Made by a program: the position numbers and the translations under genes. The notes below the pieces were generated by a model that ran no database searches, had not been told where the DNA came from, and saw nothing but the letters and a program-made list of their open reading frames with translations. A DNA stretch of 64,000 bases from JACKDW01 sp964621785 (GTDB lineage Bacteria > Myxococcota_A > Polyangia > Nannocystales > Nannocystaceae): the NCBI GenBank assembly GCA_964621785.1, contig CAZUPD010000024.1:1-64000 (forward strand). The letters run 5' to 3'. Shown in pieces: positions 36,042 to 45,092 of this stretch (positions within the stretch are counted from its first letter, which is position 1; every line of letters begins with the position of its first letter).

Positions 36042-36051
36042 ATGATGATAC
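36042..36051 (+). repeat. TGATGATACA intergenic repeat
   Basis: TGATGATACA occurs here, at 47083 and at 54909, each time outside or at the edge of genes. At 36040 and 47081 the identity extends to ATGATGATACATYGATT. It may be a degenerate form of the dispersed palindrome (right half TACA kept). Confidence 0.45.
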
Positions 36052-36110
36052 ATTGATTTAGGACTCTTACCGGCAGCTCCTCCGACACGACGTCGCTGAT
36101 GGGTTCGGGG

Positions 36111-36599
36111 CTAGAACGAACGGACGTCACGCAGGTTGTGGATACAGTGTCCCCGTGGATCGACGAACCACGCAAACACACCGCCACGTCCGGGTGTGTA
36201 CATGCACTTGAGGATCCCCGCCATCGGAAAACCGGGAAATCGGTGCCCGAGCAAATGACTGGCGAGGGTCGACATGATCGGTTCATGACCCACCAGCGCG
36301 ACGGTTGCGTCGTCGTCGGCCGCGTCGGGCCATTCGAGCACCGTGCCAACAGAACCTTCGGACAGCGGGCGATGGACCTCGATCGCTTGTGTGTATCCAC
36401 AATGATTTGCCACGTGCTCGGCAGTCTGCACCGCGCGGACCAACGGACTGGTGACGATGTGTGTCACGTGTTTGTCGGGCATCAGCTCGACTGTGCGCGT
36501 GATCGTGGCGCGACCGGACGTCGTCAGCCAGCGATTGCGGTCGCCCCCGGCGATCGAAGGATTCACAGCCTCGGCGTGACGTACGAGGATCAAATGCAT
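36111..36599 (-). CDS. sixA: Phosphohistidine phosphatase SixA-like
   Basis: A 162-residue protein. Arg7-His8 in VRHAEA is the phospho-accepting pair of the histidine phosphatase superfamily. TSPLVRAVQTAEHV carries the second conserved Arg, and LVGHEPIMS the second catalytic His. Length fits SixA (about 160 residues), which removes phosphate from His residues of signalling proteins. The substrate here is unknown. It starts 2 bp after the stop of the PI-PLC-like gene, so the two are in one transcript. Confidence 0.85.
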   Translation of the reverse strand: MHLILVRHAEAVNPSIAGGDRNRWLTTSGRATITRTVELMPDKHVTHIVTSPLVRAVQTAEHVANHCGYTQAIEVHRPLSEGSVGTVLEWPDAADDDATVALVGHEPIMSTLASHLLGHRFPGFPMAGILKCMYTPGRGGVFAWFVDPRGHCIHNLRDVRSF

Positions 36600-36601
36600 G
36601 T

Positions 36602-37624
36602 CTACTCACTAACTCCGTTGAGGGCATCGACAACCGCGACCAAATCCCCCTGCTGGAAATAGTCGATGCCGATGAAATTGGGCAGTCGCCCGGTTTGTTC
36701 GAGACAGTCGATCGCCCGCCCATAGATGACATCGTACTGGTTGACGATCATTGCATCTGGCTCAGAGGGCAGGTCAATGATGTTGTTGACCCAGTGATTG
36801 ATGAGAAAGAGGTCGTTGTCGAGGCTGCCGCGGTTGAGTTCGCAGGAGAAGTCGTCGGGGCTCTTATGACTGTAGGGCGTATCCCAGATGAGGTCCCAGG
36901 CGTGGTGGTACCAACCCGGCGGGGGGCTGCCGGACTCCGCGGTGACCAACAGGCGGGTGTCGGCGTCCACCATCTCGCCGAGGGTCGGCCACGGTGTATT
37001 ATCTTCATGTGTGTACACGTAATTGACCAAGCCCGACGAGACGTAGTCGGCCTCGATCGCCGACGGCTCGACATGATCCTCGTAGATGATCGCCAGAATC
37101 TCGTGGGGGTGTTGTTCGAGGAAGTCGCGGATGATCTCGACAACTTCGATGTGGGGCTGGCTGCCGAGACCACAGGGCCCGTGGCACAGGGTGGTCTCGC
37201 CGTCTTCGAGGTAGACATCGAGCATCATGGCTCGGATCCCGGCGTCGAGCTGGTCTTGGACACCTTTTTGGTGGTTGGCGTTGAGTCCGTAGCCCTCGCT
37301 GACTGCGGAGTGGGCATTGTGTGTACAAGCAAATACAACTTCGTCGAACGGGCGGTCACACAGTTCCGCGTACCCGTTGCAGCGAAGTGGCTCCGAGTCC
37401 GTCGTTTCGTCGGAGTCTGAACCAGGCATTTGCGTGGTGCCTGGACCTGTATCGCTTGTATCGGTCGTGCCTGTGCTCGTACCCGTCGTACCGTCCGTCG
37501 ATGACGGACTCGAGGTCTCGCTGGCCGACGATGTGGTCGACGTTCCCGTATCGCTACAGCCGGTGGCGAACAGTCCGACGAGCAACACACCGAAGAAATG
37601 TTTCTGCGGAGGGCAGGAAGTCAC
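36602..37624 (-). CDS. PI-PLC X-domain-like lipoprotein
   Basis: A 340-residue lipoprotein (signal ending LFATGC, then a Ser/Thr/Asp linker to about residue 80). The TIM-barrel phospholipase C X domain shows FACTHNAHSAVSEG (first catalytic His), GIRAMMLDVYLEDGETTLCHGPC (Asp and second His), HPHEILAIIYEDH and PWPTLGEMVDADTRLLV. Bacterial relatives cleave phosphatidylinositol or GPI anchors and need no calcium. For a predatory bacterium this could attack host or prey lipid; that is inference. Confidence 0.82.
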   Translation of the reverse strand: MTSCPPQKHFFGVLLVGLFATGCSDTGTSTTSSASETSSPSSTDGTTGTSTGTTDTSDTGPGTTQMPGSDSDETTDSEPLRCNGYAELCDRPFDEVVFACTHNAHSAVSEGYGLNANHQKGVQDQLDAGIRAMMLDVYLEDGETTLCHGPCGLGSQPHIEVVEIIRDFLEQHPHEILAIIYEDHVEPSAIEADYVSSGLVNYVYTHEDNTPWPTLGEMVDADTRLLVTAESGSPPPGWYHHAWDLIWDTPYSHKSPDDFSCELNRGSLDNDLFLINHWVNNIIDLPSEPDAMIVNQYDVIYGRAIDCLEQTGRLPNFIGIDYFQQGDLVAVVDALNGVSE

Positions 37625-37719
37625 AGAACAAAACTATCAGCCTGTTGGCGACCCGTCTGCTCACCCGGGCGTGACATGGAGTGCCGAAAAATCCCCACCC
37701 ATTCGACTTCGTGCGGCCC

Positions 37720-38175
37720 TCAAAGCCCGTAGGCATGGACGACGATCGTGCCGTCCGCGAAGTTGACGTGCCCGTGGCCCCAGATATTGAGTGTGTTCAC
37801 CCAGCGATAGGCTTCGTGCGAGCTGTGGAGCTCGGCATACTCCCAAAAATCCCCGATAGGTGCGTCGGGCCTCGGTCGACAGACACCTTCGCCACGCAGG
37901 GCCAGCTTTTGCCCGCCTTCGGTTGTGATGACGAGTTTGATGTCCATGTCGGCACGACCGTCGGCACGCATCCGCAGGTAGTCGATACCTTCGATCGTTC
38001 CCGCGAGCTCCCCCTCGGCCTTGCCGGTAAACGCAACATCGAAGCGGGCGCCGTGTGGAGGGACGGCGGTCTTTCCTGCCAAGATGTCCCCGAGACTGAC
38101 ACCGAACTCGGTCGAGCCGGTGATCTGGAGGTTGAGCGTGTACAGTTTGCGAGCGTTGCTGAGATCGGGGGTCAT
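37720..38175 (-). CDS. DUF3237 family protein
   Basis: About 151 residues from the start at 38175. The family pattern is clear: GTIEGIDYLRMRADGRADMD, an ITTEGGQKLALRGEGVCRPR strand pair and EAYRWVNTLNIWGHGHVNF. DUF3237 forms a small lipocalin-like barrel; no function is proven. An upstream in-frame ATG at 38259 would add an unrelated charged segment and is less likely. Confidence 0.8.
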   Translation of the reverse strand: MTPDLSNARKLYTLNLQITGSTEFGVSLGDILAGKTAVPPHGARFDVAFTGKAEGELAGTIEGIDYLRMRADGRADMDIKLVITTEGGQKLALRGEGVCRPRPDAPIGDFWEYAELHSSHEAYRWVNTLNIWGHGHVNFADGTIVVHAYGL

Positions 38176-38357
38176 ACGGCCGAGCTTCGCGTGTCTTCCT
38201 AACCTGGTCAAACAAGCAGATTCACGCAGCTTCCATCTCAAATTCGTCTGGGTAAACACGGTTGGACTGCGCTAGAAAGCACATCTGTGCTGTCTCGACC
38301 CGAGAAGACCGCCGATGACACGGTTTGGGGTGATACCGTGGGCTATCGGAGAGCGGT

Positions 38358-39716
38358 ATGGGCAAAACGGTTTTTGATCAGGCACTGAGGGTCTTGGCCT
38401 GCGAAGCGTGTGGCGCACCGGTCCAGGGCACGATCGCCGGCGGTCGGGTTCGTTGCGACTACTGCAACGCGATCAACATTCTGCCCGCACGCGATGACCA
38501 GCGGGACAAGGCGACGCACCAGCACGCCAAGATCAGCGAGGGCGAACGTTACCAACGTCTGCGGGAACAGGACAACAAGCCGCTCATGCCTCCCGCTTCC
38601 CTGCAGGGTCTGATGTCCCAAGGGCAACTCGCTGCGAATGCGGTGCCCGAGGCGACCAAGCAGTGGACACTGGCCTGTGACGAGGTGACCAAAGGGGCAT
38701 CTTTTGGTGCGAGCGAGCGACTGTTCTTCCTCGCCATCTTGCTATACGGCTACCTCTCGGAACAGGGGGACGAACTCAAGGTTCGGGCGCTGATCGAGAC
38801 CTCGTTGCAGCACCTCGACGATCCGACGTTTCGCGCTGTTCTCCACGGGATGTTGTGCCGCAACGCCGCCCGCTTGGGGGACCACGACGCGGCTGCCTAC
38901 TGGCTGTCGCTGTGTGATCCACAAAGTGACAACCTTCAGGTCGATAGCTCCTACCGGTTGTCGGCCGCCTACTTGGCGACCGCCAAACGCAACTTCGACG
39001 AGGTCGTGCGCCTGTTGGGGTCGCGGATCGACGATGTGCCGATCGCTGACAACAATGACTTTGTCTGTGGGGTGTTGCGGGCCAATGCCCTCGAACACAC
39101 CGGTCAACTCGACCTCGCTGTCGAGCAGCTGATGCACTGGAGCTCCAAGTCCGGAACGGCCGTGCAGAAGATCGTCGCCGCCAATGCGAGCTTGCAGCTA
39201 TGTGGCAAAAGCCTCAAACGTGCCATCACCCAGGCAGCGGAATTCGAGGCGTCGATCATCGAGACCAAGTCGGGGATCAAGGTCGGGAACATTGTGTTGC
39301 CGATCATCCTCACAAGCACCGTTATCCCCATCGTTGCCGGGGTCGGGTTTACGGCCTTCGACCCCGACATGATGGCCTGGCTGCTCCCGGTCCTTATCGT
39401 TGGCATGACAGGGCTCATCTTCGTGAGCGTGTTTCGCTCGATCGGTGCGGCTGCCCGCACGCGGGCTCAGCTCGAAAAGATCGGGGTGGCCGCGACCGGC
39501 ACGATCCTGGCGATCGAGGGCACGGGAACACGGATCAACAACCAGCCGCAAATGAAGTTGCGCATGCGGATCGAAACCCCTGGTCAGCCGCCGTTTTTGG
39601 TCGAACACCGCGAGGTCATTCCGACCCACCAGCTCGCACAACTCCCGCTTGGTACCCAGCTCAATGTTCGCTACAACCCCAACGATCGGGCGATGTTGGC
39701 GATTATCCGCAATTAA
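38358..39716 (+). CDS. Zinc-ribbon membrane protein with C-terminal DUF3592-like domain
   Basis: A 452-residue protein. A zinc ribbon (CEACGAPV...RVRCDYC) heads it. A long helical region of TPR type follows (residues 80-290; repeated A/L pairs such as LSAAYLATAKRNFDEVVRLL). Two transmembrane helices lie near residues 312-360 (IVLPIILTSTVIPIVAGVGF and MAWLLPVLIVGMTGLIFVSV). The C-terminal domain ATGTILAIEGTGTRINNQPQ ... LGTQLNVRYNPND has the DUF3592/OB-like pattern. Function unknown. It stands alone between unrelated genes. Confidence 0.75.
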   Translation: MGKTVFDQALRVLACEACGAPVQGTIAGGRVRCDYCNAINILPARDDQRDKATHQHAKISEGERYQRLREQDNKPLMPPASLQGLMSQGQLAANAVPEATKQWTLACDEVTKGASFGASERLFFLAILLYGYLSEQGDELKVRALIETSLQHLDDPTFRAVLHGMLCRNAARLGDHDAAAYWLSLCDPQSDNLQVDSSYRLSAAYLATAKRNFDEVVRLLGSRIDDVPIADNNDFVCGVLRANALEHTGQLDLAVEQLMHWSSKSGTAVQKIVAANASLQLCGKSLKRAITQAAEFEASIIETKSGIKVGNIVLPIILTSTVIPIVAGVGFTAFDPDMMAWLLPVLIVGMTGLIFVSVFRSIGAAARTRAQLEKIGVAATGTILAIEGTGTRINNQPQMKLRMRIETPGQPPFLVEHREVIPTHQLAQLPLGTQLNVRYNPNDRAMLAIIRN

Positions 39717-39759
39717 ACATGTGCGTACATAAGTGTTGCGGCATCGACGTGCGGACTTC

Positions 39760-41154
39760 CTATGGCCCGAGCAGCTCGGCTGTCTCGTTTGCCGCTCGCT
39801 CGCCGCTTTGCAACGCACCTTCCATGTATCCACACCATTCGCTCGCGGTTTCGGTGCCGGCCCACAAGACCCGCCCCCAGGGTTTGCGCAGGGCAGGCCC
39901 GAACCGTTCCATGTTGCCCGGACTCATCACTCCGACGGGGCACCCGCGGGCCCACGGATCGGCGGACCAATCCTTTTCGAGATAGCCTATGGGATCGACG
40001 GCCTGGGGGCCGAGGCAGCGCACCAGTTCTGTCACAACCCGTTCCCGGCGCTCGACGGGTGAACAGGTGCCCCATCGACGGGCTTGATCACCGCCGAAAA
40101 ACGCGACGAGGGCGGGCTGTTTGCCGCTGGCATCGGTGTTGTCGCACACAAAGCACAGCGGGCCGTCGGTGCTGACGAGCTCACCGCTCAACTGGGTGTC
40201 GCGCCACCACGTACTCGAGTAGGTGAGTATACATTTGATTAAGGAACCCTGGGGCATCCGCTGCGACAACTGAAGACGCAGGGGAGGAGGCGTGGGGGAA
40301 AAGTCGATGCGTGCACACAGTGCGGGGGGAATGGCGATAATACAGGCTTGGGCTGTCCAGGTTTGCTCGCCCGCCTCGAGGGTGACTCCGTCGCGCGACT
40401 GACAAATTTTGGTGACCGGATGTCCGAGGAGGACGCTTCCCGACGGAAGTCGGCTGGCGAGACCTTCGGCGAGTTGCTGGGCCCCGCCGAGGATTCGCTG
40501 CTCCTGTGCCCCGCCCGCGAACTCGGCGAGTTTGAGGAGTCCGCCACCTGATTGCATATAAAACAAAAAGTACAACAGGGAGATTTCGGCGGGTTCGGCC
40601 CCCAAAACGACCCGGGTGAGTGCGTCGATCAGACCGCGGACAACTGGGTTGACGATGTTGCGGCGTTTCCAAGCTTCGAGCGAGATGCCGTCGAACAGCT
40701 GTGCACGGGATTCATCCCAGGGTGTGTCTACACTGATCTGCCTGCGCAGCCGGTCGAGATGGGACAACGCGCTGTGGAGTTCGAGTAGGGCGAGGGGAGA
40801 CACCCGCGGGATCGAGGCGCGATAAGTCGATAGTTTGCCGCGGTCGTCAAGGCGTTTGCGTCCGCTGTGGAAGCTGGGGAACCTTGCGAGACCGAGTTCA
40901 TCTGCCAGTCGCAGGACGCGGGATTGATCTGGACCGACCCATTGACCCCCGAGATCGACGGGCATCAGAGGTGGTTTTCCGAGCTGGGCAAAGCCGGGTT
41001 CCTGGACCGAAGTCGGACCCACCGTCCATGTTCGACCTCCGACCCGTGTGCGGGCCTCGAACACACGTACGTTTCGTCCGGCTTCGACAATCCAGCGAGC
41101 AGCTTGGAGTCCCGCGAGGCCCGCCCCGACAACAACCACATCGGTTCGTTGCAT
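39760..41154 (-). CDS. Flavin-containing amine oxidase
   Basis: A 464-residue FAD enzyme. The N-terminal VVVGAGLAGLQAARW is the dinucleotide fold, followed by FEARTRVGGRTWTV (the ExxxxxGGR motif), and near the end VLWAGTETASEWCGYMEGAL, the FAD-contacting block of monoamine oxidases. Length and motif order fit the monoamine oxidase/phytoene desaturase superfamily. The substrate is unknown. A carotenoid oxygenase and a desaturase lie within 5 kb, so a terpenoid substrate is possible but not shown. It is divergent from the MATE gene. Confidence 0.88.
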   Translation of the reverse strand: MQRTDVVVVGAGLAGLQAARWIVEAGRNVRVFEARTRVGGRTWTVGPTSVQEPGFAQLGKPPLMPVDLGGQWVGPDQSRVLRLADELGLARFPSFHSGRKRLDDRGKLSTYRASIPRVSPLALLELHSALSHLDRLRRQISVDTPWDESRAQLFDGISLEAWKRRNIVNPVVRGLIDALTRVVLGAEPAEISLLYFLFYMQSGGGLLKLAEFAGGAQEQRILGGAQQLAEGLASRLPSGSVLLGHPVTKICQSRDGVTLEAGEQTWTAQACIIAIPPALCARIDFSPTPPPLRLQLSQRMPQGSLIKCILTYSSTWWRDTQLSGELVSTDGPLCFVCDNTDASGKQPALVAFFGGDQARRWGTCSPVERRERVVTELVRCLGPQAVDPIGYLEKDWSADPWARGCPVGVMSPGNMERFGPALRKPWGRVLWAGTETASEWCGYMEGALQSGERAANETAELLGP

Positions 41155-41212
41155 AGCCGGGGTGTATCAGACACCATCGTCATCGAGAATCGGAATTGGC
41201 GCTGTGGTAGTT

Positions 41213-41228
41213 ATGTCTTTTGAGACAT
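41213..41228. promoter_or_regulatory. ATGTCT-TTTG-AGACAT palindrome
   Basis: A perfect 6-bp-arm palindrome with TTTG spacer in the 252-bp gap between the divergent amine oxidase and MATE genes. It shares core and spacer with the 24-bp palindrome at 9474, which stands just before another gene. A shared operator is likely. Confidence 0.45.
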
Positions 41229-41406
41229 GTCAAAGCTGATGAACACCGTTAGGAAGGTCACAACTCGGTTCCAAAAAAGGCTGTCACTGCGGTTGTTTGC
41301 TGACTTCGATTGTGTAACTAGTGCGATTCGAGGTCGTTGACCTCGTAGTGGGAAAGTCGCGTAAGGTTAGCAACCGGGTTTTCGTCCGGGATTTGTTCGG
41401 TGTCGA

Positions 41407-42777
41407 ATGCCCCCATCGCAAACATCGTCGGTATCCGACTTCAGCTGGCACACGCTGTTGAAGCTTGCGTGGCCGGTCGTCGTGGCCCGATCGACACAGG
41501 CTGTCATCGGGTTTTGCGATGCGCTGATGACCGCTCCGCTCGGTGAGGCCGCATTGGCGGCAACCACCACTGGCGCGCTGAACTCGTTCGCGGTGGTGAT
41601 CCTGCCGATGGGAACGATCTTCATCATCCAAAGTCTCGCCTCGCAACTCAAGGGCAAGGGGGACTATGCCGCCGCGAGGCGGTACGCCTACTACGGACTG
41701 ATCGTCACGCTGATCACCGGCGTGTTGGCGATTGTCGCCACGGATGCCGTCGATCCGCTCCTGCGACTCCTCGACCTTGAACCCGTTGTGCACGCGCTGA
41801 TGTGCGACTACTTGGTGATCCGACTGTTCGCCGTGTTGCCACTACTCGGGATCGAGGTGCTCGGGAGCTGGTACGGAGGTCTCGGCAATACCCACATGTA
41901 CATGGCGTCGGGGATCGTCGCCATGGTCGTCAATGTGTTTTGCAATTGGTTGCTGATTCAAGGAAATTGGGGGGCACCCGCCCTCGGCGTCCAAGGAGCG
42001 GCCTACGCCAGTGTTATCGCTAGTTGGGTGAGCTTTGTCGGTGTCTTGGCCCTGTTCGCCAGTCAGCGGTATGTCCCCGAGAAGGTCACGGGACCACTCA
42101 AGTTGCGCATGCACGAAATGTTGCGGATGCTGCGTTTTGGGATTCCCAACGGGATCAACTGGTTTCTCGAGTTTGCTGCGTTCACCCTGTTTATCAACGT
42201 GGTCGTAGCGGATCTCGGGACAACGGTTCTCGCCGCAACTATGGCCGTCATGGCCGTCAACTCGGTTTCGGCAATGCCGGGGTTTGGGATCACGTCATCT
42301 GGGGCGATCCTCGTCGGGCAGGCGATCGGCGCTGGCTTGTTTGCTCAGGTTCGCGTGGTTGTCAAACGCACCGTGGTCATGGCGATGGTTTGGCAGGGGT
42401 TCGTCGGACTCCTCTACTTGGTGTTTCCGGGGTTTGTGATGTCCCTGTTTGCACCCGAAATCGGTACAGGTGAGTTGCTCGAGGTCGCCACCGTGCTGTT
42501 GATGATCAGCGTCGCGTGGCAGTTGTTCGATGCGATCGGCATGACGATGTCCGAAGCGCTACGCGGCGCGGGGGACACGGCATGGCCGATGTGGGCCCGG
42601 CTGTTCGTCGCGTGGATTGTTTGGATGCCTGCGAGCTATCTGTGGATCACGATCTACGACGGCGGATATGTGGGTGCGATGGTTTCGGTCGTTGGGTACC
42701 TCGCCGTGTTGGCGGCCGCGTTGACGTACCGCTTCTATGCGGGCGCGTGGCGAGAGATCGAACTCACCGGGACATGA
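41407..42777 (+). CDS. MATE-family efflux transporter
   Basis: A 456-residue protein with about 12 hydrophobic helices in two halves (LKLAWPVVVARSTQAVIGFCDA at the first helix; IPNGINWFLEFAAFTLFINV starting the second half; AMPGFGITSSGAILVGQAIGAG). This matches MATE Na+/H+-coupled exporters (NorM/DinF group). Exports drugs or metabolites from the cytoplasm. The gene is monocistronic as far as can be seen. Confidence 0.9.
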   Translation: MPPSQTSSVSDFSWHTLLKLAWPVVVARSTQAVIGFCDALMTAPLGEAALAATTTGALNSFAVVILPMGTIFIIQSLASQLKGKGDYAAARRYAYYGLIVTLITGVLAIVATDAVDPLLRLLDLEPVVHALMCDYLVIRLFAVLPLLGIEVLGSWYGGLGNTHMYMASGIVAMVVNVFCNWLLIQGNWGAPALGVQGAAYASVIASWVSFVGVLALFASQRYVPEKVTGPLKLRMHEMLRMLRFGIPNGINWFLEFAAFTLFINVVVADLGTTVLAATMAVMAVNSVSAMPGFGITSSGAILVGQAIGAGLFAQVRVVVKRTVVMAMVWQGFVGLLYLVFPGFVMSLFAPEIGTGELLEVATVLLMISVAWQLFDAIGMTMSEALRGAGDTAWPMWARLFVAWIVWMPASYLWITIYDGGYVGAMVSVVGYLAVLAAALTYRFYAGAWREIELTGT

Positions 42778-42784
42778 TACCTAC

Positions 42785-44191
42785 CTACGCATCGGCGACC
42801 CAGTGGCCGTGGAATGTTGTAGGTACATGGTGATCAAACCACAGACGCGCGACCGGCCCGTCCTCCATGTGCGGCCCGGCAAACACTGCGAGATGGCTAT
42901 TTTCTGACTTCGGGTCATAGACGAGGCACAGGATGTGGCCCGCGAGCGGATTGTCGTCGCCTGGCTGGGGAACAAACACCGGCTCGGAGGTCCGGCGGCC
43001 GTCCGAGAAAGTGAAACTGCGCTGGCGACCTGTGGACAGGTCGAGGCACACGAGTTTGTCGCCGTCGGGCTCGGAGCCCTCCGGTTCGTCTGACTGTCCA
43101 ACCATCCACACATGGGAATGACTACGCGTCAATTCGTTGGGATGCACCTGTGGGAACTCGCAGCCGTGGGCGAGGACCTCCGTGCGAAAGCTAGTCGTTT
43201 TGGGATCGATCCGAGCGCGGACATACGTATTGTCGAGCGACGCGTTATCGTCACCGAGTTGCTGCAGAATGTCGAAGTTGTCGTAGCGGACAAAGTCGAC
43301 CACGATCTCGCCGGCATCTTCGAACGCGTTGGCAAAGTGGAACTGAAAAAACGCGTCGGTGTGGAAGCGTCGGGTCGCGGATGGATCGTCGAGCGGGACG
43401 ACGATGACTTCGGTGCCCTCCCGCGGATCCCAGTAGAACAGTTTTTCAAATGGCCCGATCGAAAGCATCGCCCGCCACGGGCGGATCTTGGCGGGGGAGA
43501 CCAAAAACACGAGGTGACGGTCGCTGGCGATAAAGTCGTGGAGCATCACCGGATGGGCGAGGGGCAGCCGGTGAAACAACCTCGCGTGGCCGGAGTCCGG
43601 AAGTTCGTAGATCATGAGCTCGGTATGGCGACGGTAGCGAAGACCAAAGTTGAAGATGGCTTTTCGACCAGGTACGTAGTGTGGGTGGGCCGAGAATGTC
43701 GAGGCCACCACCTCGAGGTCGGTTTCACCGATGGTCGTCAGATCGGTCTGTGCCACTTCGATCGGCAACGCAGCTTCCATCAGCGCGTAGAGTTTGCCCT
43801 GCCACGTCATAACACTTGTATTGCCAGTGTTTTTGACCTTCTTTTGAAAGTTGGCGGCGACCCGGCGCCACCATGGTGCATTGAGACCGTACAGCGGTTT
43901 TTGTCGCTCCCGTTCGGCCCTCAGCCCCTCACTGACGACGACCCGGTGTGCACCGTGGGCGTTGCCCCCCGCGATCCGGACCGCACAGATCGCACCATCC
44001 CCTTCAAACAGGTGGCTGTAGGGTCGACCAAAACACTCGTAGAGCCCCGGACCGTTGCGGAACAATGTGCCGTTGAGGTCCGCCGGGAGGGTGCCCTCGA
44101 TTCTCAGTGGTTCAAATCCGTGTTCGCGCGTCAGACTCGACCGTAGGCGGGAGGGGGGACGCGGTGTGGTTTGACGGGAAGATGCGGGCAC
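42785..44191 (-). CDS. Carotenoid oxygenase (CCD/RPE65 family)
   Basis: About 469 residues from GTG 44191. The family's four iron-binding His positions are recognisable: FSAHPHYVPG, VMLHDFIAS, FFQFHFANAFED and the final TTFHGHWV. Also typical are NGTLFRNGPGLYE and the seven-bladed propeller strands. It cleaves carotenoids or related polyenes oxidatively. An ATG at 44284 would overlap the upstream gene by 56 bp and add a Ser/Arg/Pro segment without homology. It lies 37 bp after the stop of the unknown gene at 44229, in the same direction. Confidence 0.88.
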   Translation of the reverse strand: MPASSRQTTPRPPSRLRSSLTREHGFEPLRIEGTLPADLNGTLFRNGPGLYECFGRPYSHLFEGDGAICAVRIAGGNAHGAHRVVVSEGLRAERERQKPLYGLNAPWWRRVAANFQKKVKNTGNTSVMTWQGKLYALMEAALPIEVAQTDLTTIGETDLEVVASTFSAHPHYVPGRKAIFNFGLRYRRHTELMIYELPDSGHARLFHRLPLAHPVMLHDFIASDRHLVFLVSPAKIRPWRAMLSIGPFEKLFYWDPREGTEVIVVPLDDPSATRRFHTDAFFQFHFANAFEDAGEIVVDFVRYDNFDILQQLGDDNASLDNTYVRARIDPKTTSFRTEVLAHGCEFPQVHPNELTRSHSHVWMVGQSDEPEGSEPDGDKLVCLDLSTGRQRSFTFSDGRRTSEPVFVPQPGDDNPLAGHILCLVYDPKSENSHLAVFAGPHMEDGPVARLWFDHHVPTTFHGHWVADA

Positions 44192-44228
44192 AGGACATCT
44201 TCGTCGGCGACCGACTGGTGCGCAAGCG

Positions 44229-44972
44229 TCACTGCACGACGACGCGGAACACTTCGTAGGGACCTGGGGACTGGCGTTGGGCACGTGCGATGGACCCCGG
44301 TGCCAGCGACAGAAAACGGCCGTTGGGCGAAAGCAAACACAGCTCGCCGTCGGCCGGAATGGGTGCGGTCGAAGCTGGAGCGTGCGGATTGAGTACCTGC
44401 CAGCGGGAACGACCCTCGCCTGTCACCACCTCGACGACTCCCGCGACATCGACCGCGACATACCCGTTGTCTGTCTGGATCTCTACCTCGTCACTGTAGC
44501 GCGTCAGACCATCTTCGCGGGGAAACTCGGGGTTCATAAACACGGATGAGGGCGTTTCGGCGGTCGTAAGATGCGTTTGTTGAACCTGCAACCATCGCTC
44601 TTCATCGGCACACAGGGACACTCGAGATGCAGCTGCAAGTGGTCGTGACGACGCAACGTTTACGGGTTCGAGTGTATAGGCAAAAATCTCGGCCTGGTAG
44701 GATCCAGCCCCCGCCGGACGCAGGTGAAATGGACCACTCGCCGGTATCCACGGGTCGGCGTTGTCGACTTCGATCACGCAGTCGAGGCGGCGCCCGTGGG
44801 GGGGGTCGACATGGGCGACGATGGGGCTCCCGCAAACAATCGGCCGCATGCTCATCGGATCGTCTGGGCTAAAAAATTGTATGCACAATTTTAACGAAGG
44901 CCCATCCGGTGCCGCGGCAGTGCACAGCACACGATCGCGAAAACGCAAAACGTGGGGTGGGGGCGATTGCAT
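44229..44972 (-). CDS. Protein of unknown function upstream of carotenoid oxygenase
   Basis: Up to 247 residues, no domain recognised. The body looks beta-rich (IVCGSPIVAHVDPPHGRRLD, YVAVDVAGVVEVVTGEGRS, ELCLLSPNGRFLSLAPG). No signal peptide is evident. The start may be ATG 44855 (MSMRPIVCGSP), which would move the AT-rich palindrome at 44874 into the upstream region. It is probably co-transcribed with the carotenoid oxygenase and divergent from the desaturase. Confidence 0.6.
   Translation of the reverse strand: MQSPPPHVLRFRDRVLCTAAAPDGPSLKLCIQFFSPDDPMSMRPIVCGSPIVAHVDPPHGRRLDCVIEVDNADPWIPASGPFHLRPAGAGSYQAEIFAYTLEPVNVASSRPLAAASRVSLCADEERWLQVQQTHLTTAETPSSVFMNPEFPREDGLTRYSDEVEIQTDNGYVAVDVAGVVEVVTGEGRSRWQVLNPHAPASTAPIPADGELCLLSPNGRFLSLAPGSIARAQRQSPGPYEVFRVVVQ
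44874..44891 (-). repeat. 18-bp palindrome, identical to 7722
   Basis: Read on the minus strand this is AAATTGTGCATACAATTT, the same as at 7722-7739. On the plus strand it is flanked by more A and T, giving 20-bp symmetry. It lies in the first 40 codons, or just before the start, of the gene at 44229. Confidence 0.7.
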
Positions 44973-45092
44973 CGAGCAACTCGACCGGTTCAGTATGGGC
45001 GCAGTTGCTGCAAAATGTCTATTGGGACAGGTTTCGAGCGTGCGCGAGAGTGGGTGTGGCGGAAGGCGTTGCAGCGCGATACCATTCGCGTC

